Part shown: piece by piece, positions 24,550 through 33,944 of the stretch | How the letters are laid out: each line of letters opens with the position of its first letter | Numbering within the stretch: position 1 is the stretch's first letter | Assembly: GCF_013087515.1 (NCBI RefSeq) | Contig: NZ_JABFCN010000014.1 | Coordinates: forward strand, 1-64,000 | Direction of reading: 5' to 3' | Length of the DNA stretch: 64,000 nt | Source: Rhizobium sophorae | Lineage (GTDB): Bacteria; Pseudomonadota; Alphaproteobacteria; Rhizobiales; Rhizobiaceae | Notes under the pieces: model-generated | Told to the model about the DNA's origin: nothing | What the model saw: only the letters and a program-made list of their open reading frames with translations | Databases searched by the model: none | Position numbers and translations under genes: made by a program

Positions 24550-26271
24550 ATGCGAAGGCACTTATTGACGACGACAGCAGGCTTGCTGCTGGCAATGACA
24601 GCATCGGCCTATGCCGGCATGGACGAGGCCAAGACGTTCCTCGACAAGGAAGTCGGCGACCTCTCGACGCTTCCGCGCGCCGACCAGGAAAAGGAAATGC
24701 AGTGGTTCGTTGACGCTGCGAAGCCTTTCGCCGGCATGGACATCAAGGTCGTGTCCGAAACGATCACGACCCATGAATACGAATCGAAGGTGCTGGCGCC
24801 CGCCTTCACGGCGATCACCGGCATCAAAATCACTCACGACCTCATCGGCGAAGGCGACGTGGTCGAGAAGCTGCAGACGCAGATGCAGTCCGGCGAAAAC
24901 ATCTATGACGCCTATATCAACGATAGCGACCTGATCGGCACCCATTGGCGCTATCAGCAGGCCCGCTCGCTGACCGACTGGATGGCCAACGAAGGCAAGG
25001 ATGTCACTAATCCCGGCCTCGACATCGACGACTTCATCGGCAAGTCCTTCACCACTGCGCCTGACGGCAAACTCTACCAGCTGCCTGACCAGCAGTTCGC
25101 GAACCTCTACTGGTTCCGCTACGACTGGTTCAACGACGAGAAGAACAAGGCGGACTTCAAGGCGAAGTACGGCTACGATCTCGGCGTGCCGGTCAACTGG
25201 TCGGCCTATGAGGATATTGCCGAGTTCTTCACCGGCCGCGAGATCGATGGCAAGAAGGTCTTCGGTCATATGGACTACGGCAAGAAGGACCCGTCGCTCG
25301 GATGGCGCTTCACCGATGCCTGGCTGTCGATGGCCGGCAACGGCGATAAGGGCATCCCGAACGGCAAGCCCGTCGATGAATGGGGCATCAAGGTCGACGA
25401 GAACTCACGTCCGGTTGGCTCCTGCGTCGCGCGCGGCGGCGATACCAACGGCCCTGCTGCGGTCTATTCCATCCAGAAATATCTGGACTGGATGAAGGCC
25501 TATGCACCGGCTGCCGCCCAAGGCATGACCTTCTCCGAATCCGGCCCGGTCCCGTCGCAGGGCGAAGTCGCCCAGCAGATGTTCACCTACACGGCCTTCA
25601 CCGCCGACTTCGTCAAGGAAGGCCTGCCGGTCGTCAATGCGGACGGCACGCCGAAATGGCGTTTCGCACCGAGCCCGCATGGCGTCTACTGGAAGGACGG
25701 CATGAAGCTCGGCTATCAGGACGCCGGTTCGTGGACGCTGATGAAGTCCACGCCTGACGACCGCGCCAAGGCGGCCTGGCTCTATGCCCAGTTCGTCACC
25801 TCGAAGACTGTCGACGTGAAGAAGAGCCACATGGGCCTGACCTTCATTCGCCAGTCGACTCTGGACCACAAGTCCTTCACCGATCGTGCGCCGAAGCTCG
25901 GCGGTCTGATCGAATTCTATCGTTCGCCGGCCCGCCTGCAGTGGTCGCCGACCGGTACGAACGTTCCTGACTATCCGAAGCTCGCTCAGCTTTGGTGGCA
26001 GGCGATTGGTGATGCCTCTTCCGGCGCCAAGACGGCACAGGAAGCGATGGACTCGCTTTGCTCCGAGCAGGAAAAGGTGCTGCAGCGCCTGGAACGCGCC
26101 AAGGTCCAGGGCGACATCGGCCCGAAACTCGCCGAGGAGCATGATCTCGCCTATTGGAACGCGGATGCGGTGAAGAACGGCAACCTTGCCCCGCAGCTGA
26201 AGATCGAGAACGAGAAGGACAAGCCGGTCACTGTCAACTACGACGAACTCGTCAAGAGCTGGCAGAAATAG
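24550..26271 (+). CDS. glpV: Glycerol ABC transporter substrate-binding protein GlpV
   Basis: The 573-residue periplasmic protein has a signal peptide MRRHLLTTTAGLLLAMTASA with cleavage near AYAG. It is a large type-1 extracellular solute-binding protein: after residue 50 VVSETITTHEYESKVLAPAF, then ITGIKITHDLIGEGDVVEKL, and later FANLYWFRYDWFND. It is longer than the usual 420-450 residues of this class. GGGAGGATATT precedes the start at 24550; the in-frame ATG at 24490 adds 20 residues before the signal peptide. It is the last gene of the transporter operon, followed by two hairpins and glpK. Confidence 0.92.
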   Translation: MRRHLLTTTAGLLLAMTASAYAGMDEAKTFLDKEVGDLSTLPRADQEKEMQWFVDAAKPFAGMDIKVVSETITTHEYESKVLAPAFTAITGIKITHDLIGEGDVVEKLQTQMQSGENIYDAYINDSDLIGTHWRYQQARSLTDWMANEGKDVTNPGLDIDDFIGKSFTTAPDGKLYQLPDQQFANLYWFRYDWFNDEKNKADFKAKYGYDLGVPVNWSAYEDIAEFFTGREIDGKKVFGHMDYGKKDPSLGWRFTDAWLSMAGNGDKGIPNGKPVDEWGIKVDENSRPVGSCVARGGDTNGPAAVYSIQKYLDWMKAYAPAAAQGMTFSESGPVPSQGEVAQQMFTYTAFTADFVKEGLPVVNADGTPKWRFAPSPHGVYWKDGMKLGYQDAGSWTLMKSTPDDRAKAAWLYAQFVTSKTVDVKKSHMGLTFIRQSTLDHKSFTDRAPKLGGLIEFYRSPARLQWSPTGTNVPDYPKLAQLWWQAIGDASSGAKTAQEAMDSLCSEQEKVLQRLERAKVQGDIGPKLAEEHDLAYWNADAVKNGNLAPQLKIENEKDKPVTVNYDELVKSWQK

Positions 26272-26283
26272 TAAGGCGGACCA

Positions 26284-26341
26284 GGCCGGAGGCGACGAGG
26301 CTTCCGGCCATCACTTCTTGCCACCGGCAGAAAGCCGGTGG
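26284..26341 (+). terminator. Two tandem hairpins between glpV and glpK
   Basis: GGCCGGA (26284-26290) pairs with TCCGGCC (26303-26309), and CCACCGGC (26321-26328) pairs with GCCGGTGG (26334-26341). No T-run follows either. They may give partial termination or protect the 3' end of the abundant glpV message, as is common after binding-protein genes. Confidence 0.55.
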
Positions 26342-26424
26342 CACCCACAATCTTTCTCTCATGAAACGTCCGCGTCCTGCTGTCCTCTGCAGGCGGAGCG
26401 GTTTCGTGCGAGCCGGAGACGGAT

Positions 26425-27927
26425 ATGAGCGGCTATATTCTTTCGATCGACCAGGGCACGACATCGTCGCGCGCGATCATCTTCGATGGCGACATGAAAA
26501 TGGCCGGCTCGGCGCAGGCGGAGATCACCCAATATTATCCGCAGCCCGGATGGGTGGAGCACGACGCCGCCGAAATCTGGCGATCCGTCGTCGATACTGT
26601 GCGCAAGGCGATCACCGATGCTGGTATTAATGCCGCCGACATCGCCGCGATCGGTATTACCAACCAGCGCGAGACAGCGGTCGTCTGGGACCGCAGGTCA
26701 GGAAAACCGCTTCACCGCGCGATCGTCTGGCAGGACAGGCGCACCGCAGAAATGTGCGAGAGCCTGAAGGCCGACGGCTACGAGAAGCTGTTCAGCGCCA
26801 AGACCGGGCTGTTGCTCGACCCCTATTTTTCCGGAACGAAACTGCGCTGGCTGCTCGATAATGTCGATGGCCTGCGTGAGAAGGCGGAAGTGGGCGATGT
26901 CTGCTTCGGCACGATCGACAGCTGGCTGATCTACAATCTGACTGATGGACGCGTGCATGCCACCGACGCGACCAATGCGTCGAGAACGCTGCTCTACAAT
27001 ATCGATGAAGGTGCCTGGGACGAGGAGCTTCTCGGTATTCTCCGCATTCCCGCCGCCATGCTTCCTGAAGTCAAGGAATGTGCCGATGATTTCGGCTGCG
27101 TCCACAAGGCGCTGTTCGGCGCGGAACTTCCGATCCTTGGGGTCGCCGGCGACCAGCAGGCAGCGGCGATGGGCAATGCCTGCTTCGAGCCCGGCATGAT
27201 GAAATCCACTTATGGCACCGGCTGCTTTGCCCTGTTGAACACTGGCCGGGATCGTGTTTCCTCCTCCAATCGGATGCTGACGACGATCGCCTGCCGGCTC
27301 GACGGCGAGACGACCTATGCGCTCGAGGGCTCGATCTTCATCGCCGGTGCCGCCGTGCAATGGCTGCGCGACGGCCTCGGCATCATCGGTCAGGCGTCGG
27401 AGGCGGGCGTGCTTGCCGCCAAGGCCGATCCCGGACAGCAGGTCTACATCGTTCCAGCCTTCACCGGGCTCGGCGCCCCCTATTGGGATCCGGCGGCGCG
27501 CGGCGCGATCTTCGGTCTGACGCGAAACAGCGGGCCGGCGGAATTTGCCCGCGCCGTGCTTGAATCGGTCGCCTACCAGACTCTCGATCTGCTGGTGGCG
27601 ATGAAGAAGGACTGGGGCGTCAACCAGCTGGAAACGGTGCTGCGCGTCGATGGCGGCATGGCGGCTTCGGATTGGACGATGCAGTGCTTGGCCGACATGA
27701 CCGGAAACCCTGTCGACCGCTCGGCGATCCGCGAGACGACGGCGCTGGGCGCAGCCTGGCTCGCCGGCTCGAAAGCCGGCATCTGGCCCGGCAAGCGGGA
27801 TTTTGCGCAGGCCTGGGCTTGCGACCGCCGCTTCAGCCCTTCGATGGATGAGACCGAGCGGCAGGGCAAGATCATCGGCTGGAAGAATGCCGTATCGCGA
27901 ATGATTTCCGACGCCTCAGTGGGGTAG
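26425..27927 (+). CDS. glpK: Glycerol kinase
   Basis: The 500-residue FGGY-family kinase phosphorylates incoming glycerol to glycerol-3-phosphate, the substrate of GlpD. Motifs in order: N-terminal phosphate-binding [69 protein letters not shown], and [14 protein letters not shown]. The FGGY signature region is [19 protein letters not shown], followed by [12 protein letters not shown]. Length is typical (about 500). It lies 153 bases downstream of glpV in the same orientation, so it may be read through or have its own promoter. The glp cluster thus holds regulator, importer, kinase and dehydrogenase. Confidence 0.97.
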   Translation: MSGYILSIDQGTTSSRAIIFDGDMKMAGSAQAEITQYYPQPGWVEHDAAEIWRSVVDTVRKAITDAGINAADIAAIGITNQRETAVVWDRRSGKPLHRAIVWQDRRTAEMCESLKADGYEKLFSAKTGLLLDPYFSGTKLRWLLDNVDGLREKAEVGDVCFGTIDSWLIYNLTDGRVHATDATNASRTLLYNIDEGAWDEELLGILRIPAAMLPEVKECADDFGCVHKALFGAELPILGVAGDQQAAAMGNACFEPGMMKSTYGTGCFALLNTGRDRVSSSNRMLTTIACRLDGETTYALEGSIFIAGAAVQWLRDGLGIIGQASEAGVLAAKADPGQQVYIVPAFTGLGAPYWDPAARGAIFGLTRNSGPAEFARAVLESVAYQTLDLLVAMKKDWGVNQLETVLRVDGGMAASDWTMQCLADMTGNPVDRSAIRETTALGAAWLAGSKAGIWPGKRDFAQAWACDRRFSPSMDETERQGKIIGWKNAVSRMISDASVG

Positions 27928-27965
27928 AACAGCTTCCCAGAATAGGACCGCAGTGGCGGCTTCTC

Positions 27966-28967
27966 TTAAGCGGCGCCGGCAGCCTTTCTGTTGATGAAGC
28001 TCAGGGCGAGCACGGCGAAAATCAGCGTGCCCGTGCCAACCTGCTGCCAATAGAAGTTCAGATCCGTCAGCAGCAGCCCATTGGCGACGATGCTGAGCAG
28101 CAGCGCGCCGAGAACGGTTCCGCCGACATTTGGCCGTCCGAGCGGGCTGAGCGTCGTGCCGATGAAGGTCGCGCCGATGGCATTCAACAGGAAGGCATTG
28201 CCGGAGGAGGGGATGTAGGTGGTGACGGTTGCGGTCAGGATCAGGCCGGCGATTGCCGTGATCAACCCGACCAGGATGAATGTCACCGCGACATGGGCCG
28301 GCGCGGCGATGCCGGAATAGCGCACAACGCCCGGCTGGATGCCGATCGACAGGATGATGCGGCCGAAACGCGTGCGGGCAAAAACGACCGCAGCCGCCGC
28401 GCTGACGACGATGGCAGCGGCAAGCGGCACCGGGAAGCCGGCGATCGTGCCATGGCCGAGAAAACGGAAGGTTTCCGGCACGCCGTTCGGCGGCAGATAG
28501 ACCGGATTGCCGCCATTGGTCAGCAGCTGCTGCACGCTGCGGCCGATGAACAGCGTGCCGAGCGTGGCGAGGAACGGCGACACGCCGATCCCTGAAATCA
28601 GCAGCGCGTTGAAGGCGCCAACGAACGCTCCGGCGGCCAGTCCCGCGAGTGCGGCGACTGCCACCGGCTGCCCGGCGAGCACGAGCGAAACAAAGGCGAA
28701 ACTGGCGAAATCCATTGCCGTTCCCACCGAAAGATCGATGCCGCCCGATGCGACGGCGAAGGTCATGGCGATGGAAACAATGGCAAGCAGCGTGAAATTG
28801 TTGACCAGGATGCTCTGCAGGTTGGCAGGCGTCAGGAATGTCGGCGTTGCCACGGAAAAGGCGGCAAACACCGCAACCAGGGCGAGGATCAGCCCATAGC
28901 GCACTAGGCCGCCGGCGATCAGACGTGGCAAGCCGATGGTGGCGGGGGTAGGGGTCTGGAGCGACAT
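27966..28967 (-). CDS. ABC transporter permease, RbsC/sugar type (second permease)
   Basis: The 333-residue inner-membrane protein has eight to ten segments of the BPD_transp_2 family. FAVASGGIDLSVGTAMDFAS with the GGIDLSVG motif and a later GNAFLLNAIGATFIGTTLSP are hallmarks of ribose/xylose/galactose importer permeases. It starts two bases after the other permease stop (28970), so it is the last gene of a four-gene operon (binding protein, ATPase, permease, permease). The gene ends 38 bases from the convergent glpK. Confidence 0.9.
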   Translation of the reverse strand: MSLQTPTPATIGLPRLIAGGLVRYGLILALVAVFAAFSVATPTFLTPANLQSILVNNFTLLAIVSIAMTFAVASGGIDLSVGTAMDFASFAFVSLVLAGQPVAVAALAGLAAGAFVGAFNALLISGIGVSPFLATLGTLFIGRSVQQLLTNGGNPVYLPPNGVPETFRFLGHGTIAGFPVPLAAAIVVSAAAAVVFARTRFGRIILSIGIQPGVVRYSGIAAPAHVAVTFILVGLITAIAGLILTATVTTYIPSSGNAFLLNAIGATFIGTTLSPLGRPNVGGTVLGALLLSIVANGLLLTDLNFYWQQVGTGTLIFAVLALSFINRKAAGAA

Positions 28968-28969
28968 GG

Positions 28970-29989
28970 TCAGGCCTCCTGCCGGCGCAGCAGCGTGGTC
29001 GCGGAAACGACGATGAGAATGAGCACGCCCTGGACGCCGCTGACCAGCGTGCTCGAAATGTTCAGCAGCTGGAAACCGTTGACCAGGAAGCCGACCAAAA
29101 GGGTCGAAAGCAGCGTCCCGGTGACCGTCGGAACCAGCCGGCGCGAAAAGACCGAGCCGAGCAGGGCCGTCACGACGACGGGCAACAGCATCTCGCCGGC
29201 GCCGGTCGTGCTGCCGCTCAGATAGGAAACCGACAGAATGCCAGCGATGCCGCCGGAGACGCCACTGGCGACAAAGGCGCCGGCCAGCAACCGGCGAAGC
29301 GGCAGACCGGCGGCATGCGCCGCATCCGGAAACTCACCGACGGCATAGAGGCGCAGGCCGAGCGGGGTATATTGCACGATCGCCGTGGTGATCGCCGTGA
29401 AGCCGAGGAGCACATAGGCAAGGACCGGGATGCCGAAAGCATCCGAGGCCGAAAGCGCCGACAGAAAAGGCGTCGAGGCCGGCAGGACGGTATTGCCGGT
29501 CAGCACCAATTCCAGGCCGGCGACGACGTTCATGACGGCCAGCGTGGCTAACAGCGGCACGATGCCGGCATAGACGACGGCAACGGCATTGACCGTGCCG
29601 ATCAGCGCCCCGGTCAACATCGCCCCCGCAATCGCCGTCGCATCGCCGTAGCCGAGTTGCGTCAGGCTCGCATAGACGGCGGCGCTGAGGCCCATATTGG
29701 CAGCAAGCGACAGGTCGATGCCGCCGGTGACGACATTGGAGCCGCCGGCGATCAGCACGATCGTCAACCCAATGGCAAGCACACCGGAGATGGCCGATTG
29801 GCCGAGCACGTTGCCGATATTGCCGATGCTGAGGAAATAGGGTGCAGTCAGCGAGAAGATGATCAGGATGGCGGCAAATGCGATCAGCGATCCGAAGCGC
29901 AACGCGGTCGCTGCAATATTGCCGGCCGGCCGGGGCGGCGGTTCCGCAGCGGAAAAACCGGAAGGCGCGAATTCCACTTCAGCCGACAT
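28970..29989 (-). CDS. ABC transporter permease, RbsC/sugar type (first permease)
   Basis: The 339-residue BPD_transp_2 protein has about nine segments, with VTGGIDLSLAANMGLSAAVY (GGIDLS motif) and the late STTGAGEMLLPVVVTALLGS, matching the same family as the neighbouring permease but not closely similar to it. This points to a heteromeric permease, as in some rhizobial sugar importers. Start: ATG 29989 (MSAEVEF), which overlaps the ATPase stop by 11 bases; an in-frame start at 30034 is longer. It would form the membrane channel with its neighbour. Confidence 0.9.
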   Translation of the reverse strand: MSAEVEFAPSGFSAAEPPPRPAGNIAATALRFGSLIAFAAILIIFSLTAPYFLSIGNIGNVLGQSAISGVLAIGLTIVLIAGGSNVVTGGIDLSLAANMGLSAAVYASLTQLGYGDATAIAGAMLTGALIGTVNAVAVVYAGIVPLLATLAVMNVVAGLELVLTGNTVLPASTPFLSALSASDAFGIPVLAYVLLGFTAITTAIVQYTPLGLRLYAVGEFPDAAHAAGLPLRRLLAGAFVASGVSGGIAGILSVSYLSGSTTGAGEMLLPVVVTALLGSVFSRRLVPTVTGTLLSTLLVGFLVNGFQLLNISSTLVSGVQGVLILIVVSATTLLRRQEA

Positions 29990-31529
29990 GGCGATGTCCC
30001 TCGGATGATCCGGTCGATAGAGCCAGCACGGCATCCGCCGTGGTCTCCGACGATATCAATTCCCGCGCCACGCGGCCGCGGAAGAGCACAAGGATGCGAT
30101 CGGTGATGCCGACGAGTTCGGGCAGATCCGAAGACAGCACGATGACGCCGGCACCGCGCGCCGCGAGTTCGCCGATCAGCGTATAGATCTCGACCTTGGA
30201 GCCGATATCGACGCCGACTGTCGGCTCGTCCAGGAGATAGACCTCGGAACGGCGGCTCAACCACTTGGCGATGGCGATCTTCTGCTGGTTGCCGCCCGAA
30301 AGCGTGCGCAGCAGGGCATTGCGCCCATTGGTCTTCACCTGCAGCCGCGCAACCAGAGCGTCCACTTCTTGCTGCACGCGTCTGCGATCGAGAAAGCCGA
30401 AACGCGTGAAGCGGCCAAGGCTCGAAAGGCTGATATTTTCCGCGACGCTGAGGTCAAGCGCGACACCGTGGCGACGCCGATCTTCCGGCACCAGCGCGAT
30501 TTCGCGGCCGGCCGCCTGGGTGGGATTGGTGAAACGGGCAGCCCTGCCGCTGATCTCGATATGACCGGAAGCCGGGGTCTCCAGACCGAAGAGAGTGCGG
30601 ACCACCTCCTTTGCGCCGGAGCCGAGTAGGCCGGTGAGGCCGAGCACCTCGCCGCGGCGAAGCGTGAAACTGATGCCACTATATTTCCCCGGCGCCGACA
30701 GCTGCTCGACCTTGAGGATGTCTTCGCCAGGCGTCACCTGCGCCTTCGGAAACATCTCCTTGATGTCGCGCTCGACCATCAGCCGCGCAATCGCACCGGC
30801 CGAGGTCTCCCCGATCGGCAGGGAGGCGACGTCCAGCCCATTGCGCAGCACGGTGACGTGGTCGCAGAGCTCTTCGATTTCGTTCAGGTAATGCGAAATA
30901 TAGATGATGGTGACGCCTTCTTCGCGCAGGCGGCGGATCAGCCGGAAGAGGGTATCGGCCTCGCGGCGCACCAAAGCGGCCGTCGGCTCGTCGAAGACGA
31001 GCACCTTCGGCTGATCGAGAAGCGCGCGGGTGATTTGCACGATCTGCTTTTCGGCAGTCGACAATTCGCCGATCAGGGCGCTGTTCGGCAGCCGGACGCC
31101 GAAATAGTCGTTGAGAATGTCAGACGCACGGCGCTGCATCAGTCGCCGGTCGAGGAACGGTGTGCCCGCGATGCGTGGTTCCCGGCCGAGAAACAGGGCT
31201 TCGCCGACGGTGAAGGTCGGCACCAGCAGTCGATCCTGGTGAATGAAGTGGATGCCGAGCTCTTCGGCAAGATGCGGTGTTAGCCTGTCGAATGTTTGCC
31301 CTTCGATCTCGATCCTGCCGCCATCGGGCTGGTGAAGACCGGCCAGCAGCTTGATCAGCGTCGACTTGCCGGCGCCGTTCTGACCGACGAGACCGTGGAT
31401 TGTGCCGCGCCTGACGATGAGCGACGCACCTGCAAGCGCCTGCGCGCCGCCAAAATGTTTGACGATGCCTTCAAAGCGGATGATGTCGTCGCGTGCCGTT
31501 ACCGGCTGCTTCAACGAAATGGCCGTCAT
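29979..31529 (-). CDS. ABC transporter ATP-binding protein, RbsA/XylG type
   Basis: The 516-residue protein has two ABC domains in one chain. The first has Walker A VGQNGAGKSTL near residue 45, signature ELSTAEKQIVQI, and LVFDEPTAAL. The second has the usual degenerate Walker A (TGLLGSGAKEV) and signature LSGGNQQKIAIAKWLSR followed by LLDEPTVGVDIGSK. This is the standard RbsA/MglA/XylG arrangement, powering monosaccharide uptake. ATG at 31529 has CAGGAGAGATCGAC upstream; the frame is open further upstream, but that stretch overlaps the binding-protein gene and is not coding in style. Confidence 0.92.
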   Translation of the reverse strand: MTAISLKQPVTARDDIIRFEGIVKHFGGAQALAGASLIVRRGTIHGLVGQNGAGKSTLIKLLAGLHQPDGGRIEIEGQTFDRLTPHLAEELGIHFIHQDRLLVPTFTVGEALFLGREPRIAGTPFLDRRLMQRRASDILNDYFGVRLPNSALIGELSTAEKQIVQITRALLDQPKVLVFDEPTAALVRREADTLFRLIRRLREEGVTIIYISHYLNEIEELCDHVTVLRNGLDVASLPIGETSAGAIARLMVERDIKEMFPKAQVTPGEDILKVEQLSAPGKYSGISFTLRRGEVLGLTGLLGSGAKEVVRTLFGLETPASGHIEISGRAARFTNPTQAAGREIALVPEDRRRHGVALDLSVAENISLSSLGRFTRFGFLDRRRVQQEVDALVARLQVKTNGRNALLRTLSGGNQQKIAIAKWLSRRSEVYLLDEPTVGVDIGSKVEIYTLIGELAARGAGVIVLSSDLPELVGITDRILVLFRGRVARELISSETTADAVLALSTGSSEGHRHVG

Positions 31530-31593
31530 GTCGATCTCTCCTGGCGGGCAGATTCCGAGCGATCCGACATGGCCGGATCGCTCGTGTTCAATG

Positions 31594-32607
31594 TCAGCCG
31601 ATGCCGAGCTTCTTGGTGACTTCGCCGACATTGGTCTTGTTGGCGAGCAGTGCCGGAACATAGGTCTCGCGCGGCAGTGTCTGGCCGGCGAGCAGCTTGG
31701 CGACGTTGCGAATGGCGGTGCGGCCGATTTCCGCCGGCTGCTGGGCGACATCGGCCCCGGCCGGCGAATTCGGATCGGCGATGAGCTGCAGCACTTCCGG
31801 GCTGCCATCGACGCCGTAGGTGCGGATCTCGGTCCGCCCGGCGGCCGCCAAAGCCTGGGTCGCGCCAAGCTGCGGAATGTCCCATGCCGACCAGATCGCC
31901 TTGATCGAACCCTTTTCCGGATATTTGTTGAGGATGGCCGTGATCTGCGTGAAGGCGTCCTGCACGGTGTTCGGGATGACGTCGCGCAGTTCCGGCTGGA
32001 GGATCTTCACCTTCGGGAAATATTTGACGACATTGACCAGCTGGTCGTAGCGGATCGCGCAGGGGGTTACGCCGTAAAAGCCGTTGAAGACGACGATATT
32101 GCCTTCGCCGCCGATATCGGAAACGAGCTGCAGCGCCAGATCCTTGCCGATCCCCCAGTTGTCCGAGGTGGTGTTGTTGATCGAATTGGTCGAACCGACG
32201 TCGACGGTCAGAACCGGGATCCCGGCATCGCGCGCCTTCTTCAGCCAGGGATCGATGACGCTGAGCGTGCCGAGGATTTGAACGATCGCATCCGGCTTCT
32301 GGGCAATCAGCGTCTGCAACTGCGAGACCAGCTTGCCGTCGTTGCGTCCGGCATCGACAGCGATCGGCTCGCCACCGAGGCGCTTTACCTCTTCGATCTG
32401 GGCGTTATAGGCCTGCAGGTCGAAGAAGTGATCGGTGCCGGTTGCGCTGATGGCGATGCGCTTGCCTTTCAGCGACAGTTCTTCGTCGGCCGCGAAAACC
32501 GGCTTCTGCCCGATGAGCGATGCACCCGCGACGACGGCCCCGGCCGCGGCAGACAGTTTCAACAGATCTCGTCTTCCGAGACCACTTCCGGACTTTTCGA
32601 TGCTCAT
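31594..32607 (-). CDS. Sugar ABC transporter substrate-binding protein (RbsB-like) with Tat signal
   Basis: The 337-residue periplasmic-binding protein (Peripla_BP_4 family). The N-terminus has a twin-arginine signal, GLGRRDLLKLSAAAGAVVAG, cleaved near VFAAD. The mature part begins LKGKRIAISATGTDHFFDLQ, then VKRLGGEPIAVDAGRNDGKL and LIAQKPDAIVQILG, typical of ribose/xylitol/autoinducer-2 binding proteins. It is the first gene of the importer operon. Start: ATG 32607 with GGAGAGAGTGGCA-type upstream; an ATG five codons earlier is possible. The ligand is not identifiable; no sugar-modifying enzyme is in the operon. Confidence 0.9.
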   Translation of the reverse strand: MSIEKSGSGLGRRDLLKLSAAAGAVVAGASLIGQKPVFAADEELSLKGKRIAISATGTDHFFDLQAYNAQIEEVKRLGGEPIAVDAGRNDGKLVSQLQTLIAQKPDAIVQILGTLSVIDPWLKKARDAGIPVLTVDVGSTNSINNTTSDNWGIGKDLALQLVSDIGGEGNIVVFNGFYGVTPCAIRYDQLVNVVKYFPKVKILQPELRDVIPNTVQDAFTQITAILNKYPEKGSIKAIWSAWDIPQLGATQALAAAGRTEIRTYGVDGSPEVLQLIADPNSPAGADVAQQPAEIGRTAIRNVAKLLAGQTLPRETYVPALLANKTNVGEVTKKLGIG

Positions 32608-32631
32608 TGCCACTCTCTCCAATTCAGTTAT

Positions 32632-32650
32632 GTCTATAAATTAAGTAGAC
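32632..32650 (-). promoter_or_regulatory. Inverted repeat in the promoter region of the sugar importer operon
   Basis: GTCTA (32632-32636) and TAGAC (32646-32650) flank a nine-base AT-rich centre, 25 bases upstream of the binding-protein start. The extended half-sites (ATGTCTA and TAGACTAAT) make an imperfect dyad. The rest of the 366-base divergent spacer (32608-32973) shows no gene; an AraC gene starts at its far end. Confidence 0.45.
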
Positions 32651-32947
32651 TAATGAGAATGGGGAGAAAGGAATTTCCAAAAAGACGCTCTCCGATGAAA
32701 AGAGTGGACGGAGCGAACGCTTATTTCTGGCTGCGGCTTCCCGCGAGCGGGCCGATCAAAAAGAAACATGCACTGCATAATTCTTGCGCATGCGACCAAA
32801 TTTGCCGAGGGTCAACTCCTGCTAGGCCGTGGTGGCGTGGGGCGCCGCAGCAGGCGTAAAATCACGATTTAATGGACACCGTCTGGTTTTATGCTGCGAC
32901 GTTGATATCCAGCGCGAAGCTTCGCTCCACTTGGCGCGCAACTTGCC

Positions 32948-32965
32948 TCTCCCTTGCCAGGGAGA
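32948..32965 (+). repeat. Hairpin carrying the ribosome site of the AraC gene
   Basis: TCTCCCT-TGCC-AGGGAGA is a perfect 7-bp hairpin (32948-32954 with 32959-32965). Its right arm contains the AGGGAG ribosome site of the AraC gene starting at 32974, so folding would hide it. The palindrome resembles that at 5082-5102. Confidence 0.5.
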
Positions 32966-32973
32966 ATGAAACA

Positions 32974-33837
32974 ATGCCCGACATCGACCCGCAGATTTTC
33001 TCAATAAGCCGGCCATCCCTCGGAGGCTACAAGGCCTTCGTTCAACGAGACATGATCGTCGAGACCTATCGCAGCGCCGCGGGGCAAATGGTTTCGAGGG
33101 GCTCCCTTCATAGAATTTCGATCAACCGCACGGCGCACGGCAGCTACGCCTATCGGCTTGGAAGCGGGGCGTTCCGCAAAGTTGAGAGGCCGCCGTTCAC
33201 CCTGGGATTTCAACCGGCCGCCACGGTCCTCGAAGTCGATGGCGATGCGGCGGATTATATCTCGATCTTCCAGTCACCGGCGCTCTACAGCAGCATCGGC
33301 GGCTCTCGCTTCGATCCCGACCATTGGGATAGCGACGCGCTTAGCGCGACGACTGATCCGACAACGCTGCAGGTCGCGCTCTCCCTTGCATTTGCCGCCG
33401 ACAAGACCGGGCGCGACGACCCGCTTTTGATGCAGCATCTGGGGATGGCGCTCGCCTGCTGCGTTGTAAAGCTGCTGGGCGCCAAACCCGAAGCCGGCGA
33501 TCGTCCGCTGACATCGGACAATCTCCGGCGTGTGATCGATTACATCGAGAACCTGCTTGGCAAATCCGATCTGAGTGTCGAGGAACTGGCCGGGGTGGCC
33601 CATATGAGCCCCTTTCACTTCAGCCGGGAATTCAAACGGGCGGCCGGCATGGCGCCGCATCGCTTCGTTCTCGAACGCAGGATCGAGCGAGCACGGCTTT
33701 ACCTCGCCGACGGCAAGGAGACGCTTGCAAACATCGCTTATGCCACCGGCTTTTCCAGCCAGGCGCATTTCTCCAACGTCTTTCGCCGTCTGATGGGGGC
33801 GACCCCGAAGGAATACCAACGTTCGGTCCGTCTTTGA
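32974..33837 (+). CDS. AraC-family transcriptional regulator
   Basis: The 287-residue protein has a variable N-terminal sensor half (residues 1-180) and a C-terminal AraC double helix-turn-helix (about residues 190-285): LSVEELAGVAHMSPFHFSRE, FKRAAGMAPHRFVLERRIER, then ETLANIAYATGFSSQAHFSN, VFRRLMGATPKEYQ. The start at 32974 is preceded by AGGGAG in a hairpin; an in-frame start at 32872 adds 34 residues without conserved look. It is divergent from the sugar importer operon and may control it, or may act on the downstream VOC gene. The effector is unknown. Confidence 0.88.
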   Translation: MPDIDPQIFSISRPSLGGYKAFVQRDMIVETYRSAAGQMVSRGSLHRISINRTAHGSYAYRLGSGAFRKVERPPFTLGFQPAATVLEVDGDAADYISIFQSPALYSSIGGSRFDPDHWDSDALSATTDPTTLQVALSLAFAADKTGRDDPLLMQHLGMALACCVVKLLGAKPEAGDRPLTSDNLRRVIDYIENLLGKSDLSVEELAGVAHMSPFHFSREFKRAAGMAPHRFVLERRIERARLYLADGKETLANIAYATGFSSQAHFSNVFRRLMGATPKEYQRSVRL

Positions 33838-33944
33838 TCCGGCTCTTGCTGATGACAGATCAGCAGCTTTGCGAAAGACAACCGCACGAATTTGAAATCT
33901 TTTGAGGCTGCGGTCTGCCAGGCTTTTCCCATCAGGAGGCCCGT

